Below are positions 61,401 to 64,000 of a DNA stretch of 64,000 bases, in pieces (the first letter of the stretch is position 1; the number at the start of each line of letters is the position of its first letter). The translations under genes were made by a program, and so were the position numbers. Below the pieces are notes generated by a model. It had not been told where the DNA came from, did not search any database, and saw nothing but the letters and a program-made list of their open reading frames with translations. This DNA comes from Amoebophrya sp. A120. Its lineage: Eukaryota; Sar; Dinophyceae; Syndiniales; Amoebophryaceae. The DNA lies in contig CAJINV010000005.1 in assembly GCA_905178155.1 (NCBI GenBank), forward strand, positions 166,254-230,253. The letters are read 5' to 3'.

Positions 61401-62686
61401 CTTCCAGACCCAGACATATTTGCAATGCATATTTTCTCCTCCACCTGCTGCTTGCCCGTTTTCGGAACAAGCGACATCGTGTTCACGGCAGGAGTGTCGG
61501 AGGAACGATAACGAAAAAACGATTCGTCCACGACTCCTTTGTTCGCTTCGACCTTTGTTGTTATTCCACTTTTTGTTTTTTCGTCTTTGTTCTTTTCTCT
61601 GTTTGGTCCTCTCAATGCCGCCGCCGCCTCCTCGACTTGGAGATTAATCGCCGTGATGTTGGGGAGCAACTTGTCGTAGAACCAGCTTTCCCCGGCCACC
61701 GTCCGCCCGGCGAGGTTTTTCAAGATCAGATACGTGCTGAGCGGCCACCCGCTTTCCGGGAACCAGGCGAACGGCAAGTAGTCTCCCATGAGGTACTGCG
61801 TCATCTGCAGGTAAACCCGTGCGTGCCCCACGTCCAGCTGCCGGCTCTCCGCGTTGACGGCGAGAATTAACGCGGCCGTGGCGTAGCCCAGCACGCAGAA
61901 CAGCTCCTTGTTTTCTGGTGGACCAGAGGAAGAAGGACTTGTCGTTCTAGAGGAGCCTTGTTTATCAGATGCCTTTCCACCTGCCAGAACGGCGCTATTC
62001 AAATCGTAAAACTTCTTTGCCAGCTTTACGTAGCGGAGGTCCTGCTGGCGCTTTTTTGGTTTAATATTCCCCTCTGTAGTACCGCCAGAACTTCTTGTAT
62101 CCTCTTCGTACGGAATTTCCCTGTTTCTGAAGTAGTGTTGCACGAGATACTTGTCAAAGGTCGGGTCAACACACAGCTTCCCCAACGCCCGCACGTAGTC
62201 CAGGTTCGCGTTCATTTGCACCTGCCCTTCGTCCGTGACCGAAAACATCACGTGCTGGTATTTAAACACGATGTGTTCCGCGAGTTCAACAACCTCTTGA
62301 TCGCGGAACAATTTGGCGACGCCCTCTTCCTTCATTCTGCGGTCAAGTGCATTTGGTCTGAGGCCGTCATTGTTGTAGTTGGTGGGGTTCTCTTTCTGAT
62401 ACAGGAATATTACTTCCATCTTCTCCCGTACCAGTTTTCGCCAGGCCGCGAAGTCGGAGCCGAAAATGTTCGGGTCTTCACAGGTGAGCAGAACCGGAAG
62501 CTGGTAAAAAGAGCTGCTTGACGTTGTTCCCTCTACTGCAGGACCAGCCTCAGCGCAAGTGCCACTGAATTGGTCGTGCACCACCGTTGTAAAAAAGAGC
62601 AGCGCGGCTGCAAAACGACAGAAACGAAGAGAACAAACAGACACAGGGGCTAACATCGTTATATTTTGCAAATATCTGTGATTCAT
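58407..62686 (-). CDS. Glycosyltransferase-like secretory protein, three introners
   Basis: Four exons: 62686 (ATG; a second ATG at 62656)-61433, 61175-60894, 60584-60489 and 60221-58407, giving 1,138-1,148 residues. Starting at 62656, residues 1-35 form a signal peptide or signal anchor (RFAAALLFFTTVV). Exons 1-3 encode an alpha-rich domain with CEDPNIFGSDFAAW and GDYLPFAWFPESGWPLSTYL. Exon 4 contains LYLGLPLHQDV-type and RSAVWFPYDTSLMLFWELYS segments, then ANLPIFVPHRE. The last is the nucleotide-sugar-side signature seen in exostosin-like and related GT-B proteins. An inserted Cys-rich block (SFTSCAESCREAGEPKCFAF) resembles a PAN/apple module. A C-terminal block with FESIPHLMRLLLETDL is also typical of this group. 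Likely acts in the ER/Golgi on glycans; donor and acceptor are unknown. All three introns have inverted-repeat ends, and each removal keeps the frame. Confidence 0.75.
60222..60488 (-). mobile_element. Introner, TGTCTGGGTCTGG family (intron 3 of the GT-like gene)
   Basis: Minus-strand left end TATCAAATGCAAAAATGTCT then GGGTCTGGA; right end is the inverse, CCAGACCCAGACATGTTTGC then ATTTGATAC. A 4-bp duplication AGCA flanks it (60488-60491 and 60221-60224). Removal joins TTG AGC to AAG ATG. The interior has CTGTGATGC and GCATGACAAA motifs (plus strand). It lacks GT...AG ends at the in-frame join. Confidence 0.9.
60585..60893 (-). mobile_element. Introner, AAAAATCCC...CCCATATCG family (intron 2 of the GT-like gene)
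   Basis: Minus-strand left end GGGGAAAAATCCCCCCTCCC then CATATCGAAAA (to 60863); right end the inverse, TTTTCGATATGGGGAGGCGG then GATTTTTCC (60614-60586). The arms are about 28 bp with three mismatches. Ends are unrelated to those of the flanking introns in the same gene. A phase-0 join of TAT CGC to TTT GAT keeps the frame. No clear target duplication was seen. Confidence 0.82.
61176..61432 (-). mobile_element. Introner, TGTCTGGGTCTGG family (intron 1 of the GT-like gene)
   Basis: Minus-strand left end ATGCATTGCAAATATGTCTG then GGTCTGGA; right end the inverse, TCCAGACCCAGACATATTTG then CATTCTATA. AAAAT flanks both sides (61431-61435 and 61174-61178), a likely target duplication. The join GAG AAA | ATC GAC is in frame. 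Two CATGACAAA motifs lie inside (plus strand, near 61260 and 61300). Confidence 0.9.
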
Positions 62687-64000
62687 CCGGGTTAATCAGA
62701 GTACGAAGAAGAAACCCAAGCTCACCCAACGGTGGTACTACGCGTCACTTGATGACCTCTCTTGAAAGGCAAAAAAACCCGTAGAGTTTCCAATCAGGAA
62801 AGTTGTAAGATGCGAAAGCCAAGAGAGTCGAAGCATTGTCGGTTGGGATGGACGATGGGATGGCACGAATGAGTTCTTCCTTTGTTTTGTGTCGATAAAA
62901 ACACGTCACCGCCGTGGTGGGTCCCAAACTTCACGAAAAAAAAAATGTACCTGCAAGTCAGACCGATCGAGATCGCGAAAGGCTGCGGCTGTAAGTAAGT
63001 GCTAGGATCCTGCATGCTCTGACCTGACAAACTTGCAAAGAAGTACTTAAACGGATGACTTTACTGACCCTGCTTTTTTTCGTGCCGTACGACACGTTCG
63101 GCTGCGATAAAGAACGCACAAAAATGGCCGCCGCAGGACCCTGGTAGCCGCGAGGAGACGACTCTTACCCCACGTGGTTTTTTCTCATATTTTTGTTCCA
63201 TTACAGCAGCACAGGGAATAATAGCTCACGAAAAAATGGTTTGAAATCCCCTTGTACAAGAAAAACAAGAAATTCGTGTTTGCGTCGTGTTCTCAAAAGT
63301 GCGCGGCAGTTCACTACCTACGGGTTTTTTTGTCCAGTGGCCTCATCACAAGTGTAGAGAAAAGCCACGCAAGATTAGTTTACGTCACCTTTACTACACT
63401 TAGATAGCAAGGTCGTCGCTTTCTTCGTAAAAATCCTGATAGATGGCAAAAGACCCCACCCTTATGTCTGAATTCAATCTTCTACCGCCGCGTGCGAAAG
63501 AGTTTCCAAAGCAAGAAGCGTTTTGCTCCGAAATCTTGCGCTGCGGTTCGACGTAATCTTCACTGCCCTAAGGACATGTAGAAAGTAGATAGTAGACACC
63601 TATCGCAGTATCCTATCTATGAATTCTGTGTTTCTCTTTCTGCTCCCGCGAGCTACGTATGAAATACCAATTCCAAGCCTTCGCTGGGCCATTCTCTCTG
63701 CGTGCTGCTGCTATCCTATTTTTGTTCGTTTTTCATCCACCACCAGGGGCAAAGAAAGCACACGCACAATTGCACCCGAGTTGATGACATTTTGCTTTTA
63801 TAATTTGGTACACACAAGCAATTAGTGTTTTGGTTAAAAGAAATGACCTGAGAAGGTAGAACCTTCAATTTGTGGTGTAGTCCTGATTGGGGGGCAACGC
63901 AGTACTGGTTAATATTCTGGTAAGCACGTATTGAATAATTCGGTTACAGATCGAAGTTGAGTGGAGTAATTACTTAAATCGCAATAAATCGGTTCACATT
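62687..64000. other. Right-edge intergenic region, nothing recognised
   Basis: About 1.3 kb of AT-rich sequence upstream of the GT-like gene. Only short unsupported frames occur on either strand. The promoter of the GT-like gene is probably at its left end. Confidence 0.5.

Overview
The window looks like nuclear DNA of an alveolate protist, most likely a dinoflagellate and possibly a parasitic Syndiniales (Amoebophrya-like) lineage. Genes are eukaryotic: GT-AG introns, a HECT ubiquitin ligase, an EF-hand protein with an N-terminal MGCG acylation motif, and long serine- or glutamine-rich stretches. Almost all host genes lie on the minus strand in one array from about 62.7 kb down to 12.4 kb, and again at 1.8 kb. 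Several introns are bounded by terminal inverted repeats and short target-site duplications. This is the hallmark of introner elements (transposon-like introns) described in Amoebophrya. The organism call is an inference from these traits; no rRNA or marker gene is present.

Left part (1-19 kb): the 3' part of a minus-strand acidic protein runs off the left edge. A large, apparently intact non-LTR retrotransposon lies on the plus strand at about 3-12 kb, with tandem 5' UTR repeats, an ORF1-like frame, and a 2,348-codon ORF2 carrying polyQ, C2H2, APE-type endonuclease, reverse transcriptase, RNase H and CCHC modules. It is followed by a minus-strand two-exon membrane protein, an unresolved multi-exon locus, and an EF-hand gene of four exons, two of whose three introns are introners of different families.

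Middle part (19-45 kb): a proline-rich repeat membrane protein, a class I heme peroxidase (four exons), a 1.1-1.2k-residue protein of unknown function, a two-exon coiled-coil protein, a 5'-truncated second retrotransposon, a small single-pass membrane protein, and a tandem cluster of three related genes around a PPP-type phosphatase. In that cluster one copy has only the N-terminal domain, one has both domains plus an 828-bp introner and an apparent 1-bp frameshift, and one is catalytic only.

Right part (45-64 kb): a two-exon HECT E3 ligase of 2,116 residues, a 2-oxoglutarate/Fe(II) dioxygenase-like protein, a HAD phosphatase, and a glycosyltransferase-like secretory protein whose gene contains three introners from two families. 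Stretches between genes are AT-rich and mostly featureless.

The strongest unusual signal is the set of introners. At least six introns in four genes carry inverted-repeat ends, precise excision restores the reading frame, and at least three unrelated terminal sequences are used within this one window. Exon coordinates were worked out by hand from frames and repeats. Start codons of several genes are uncertain.
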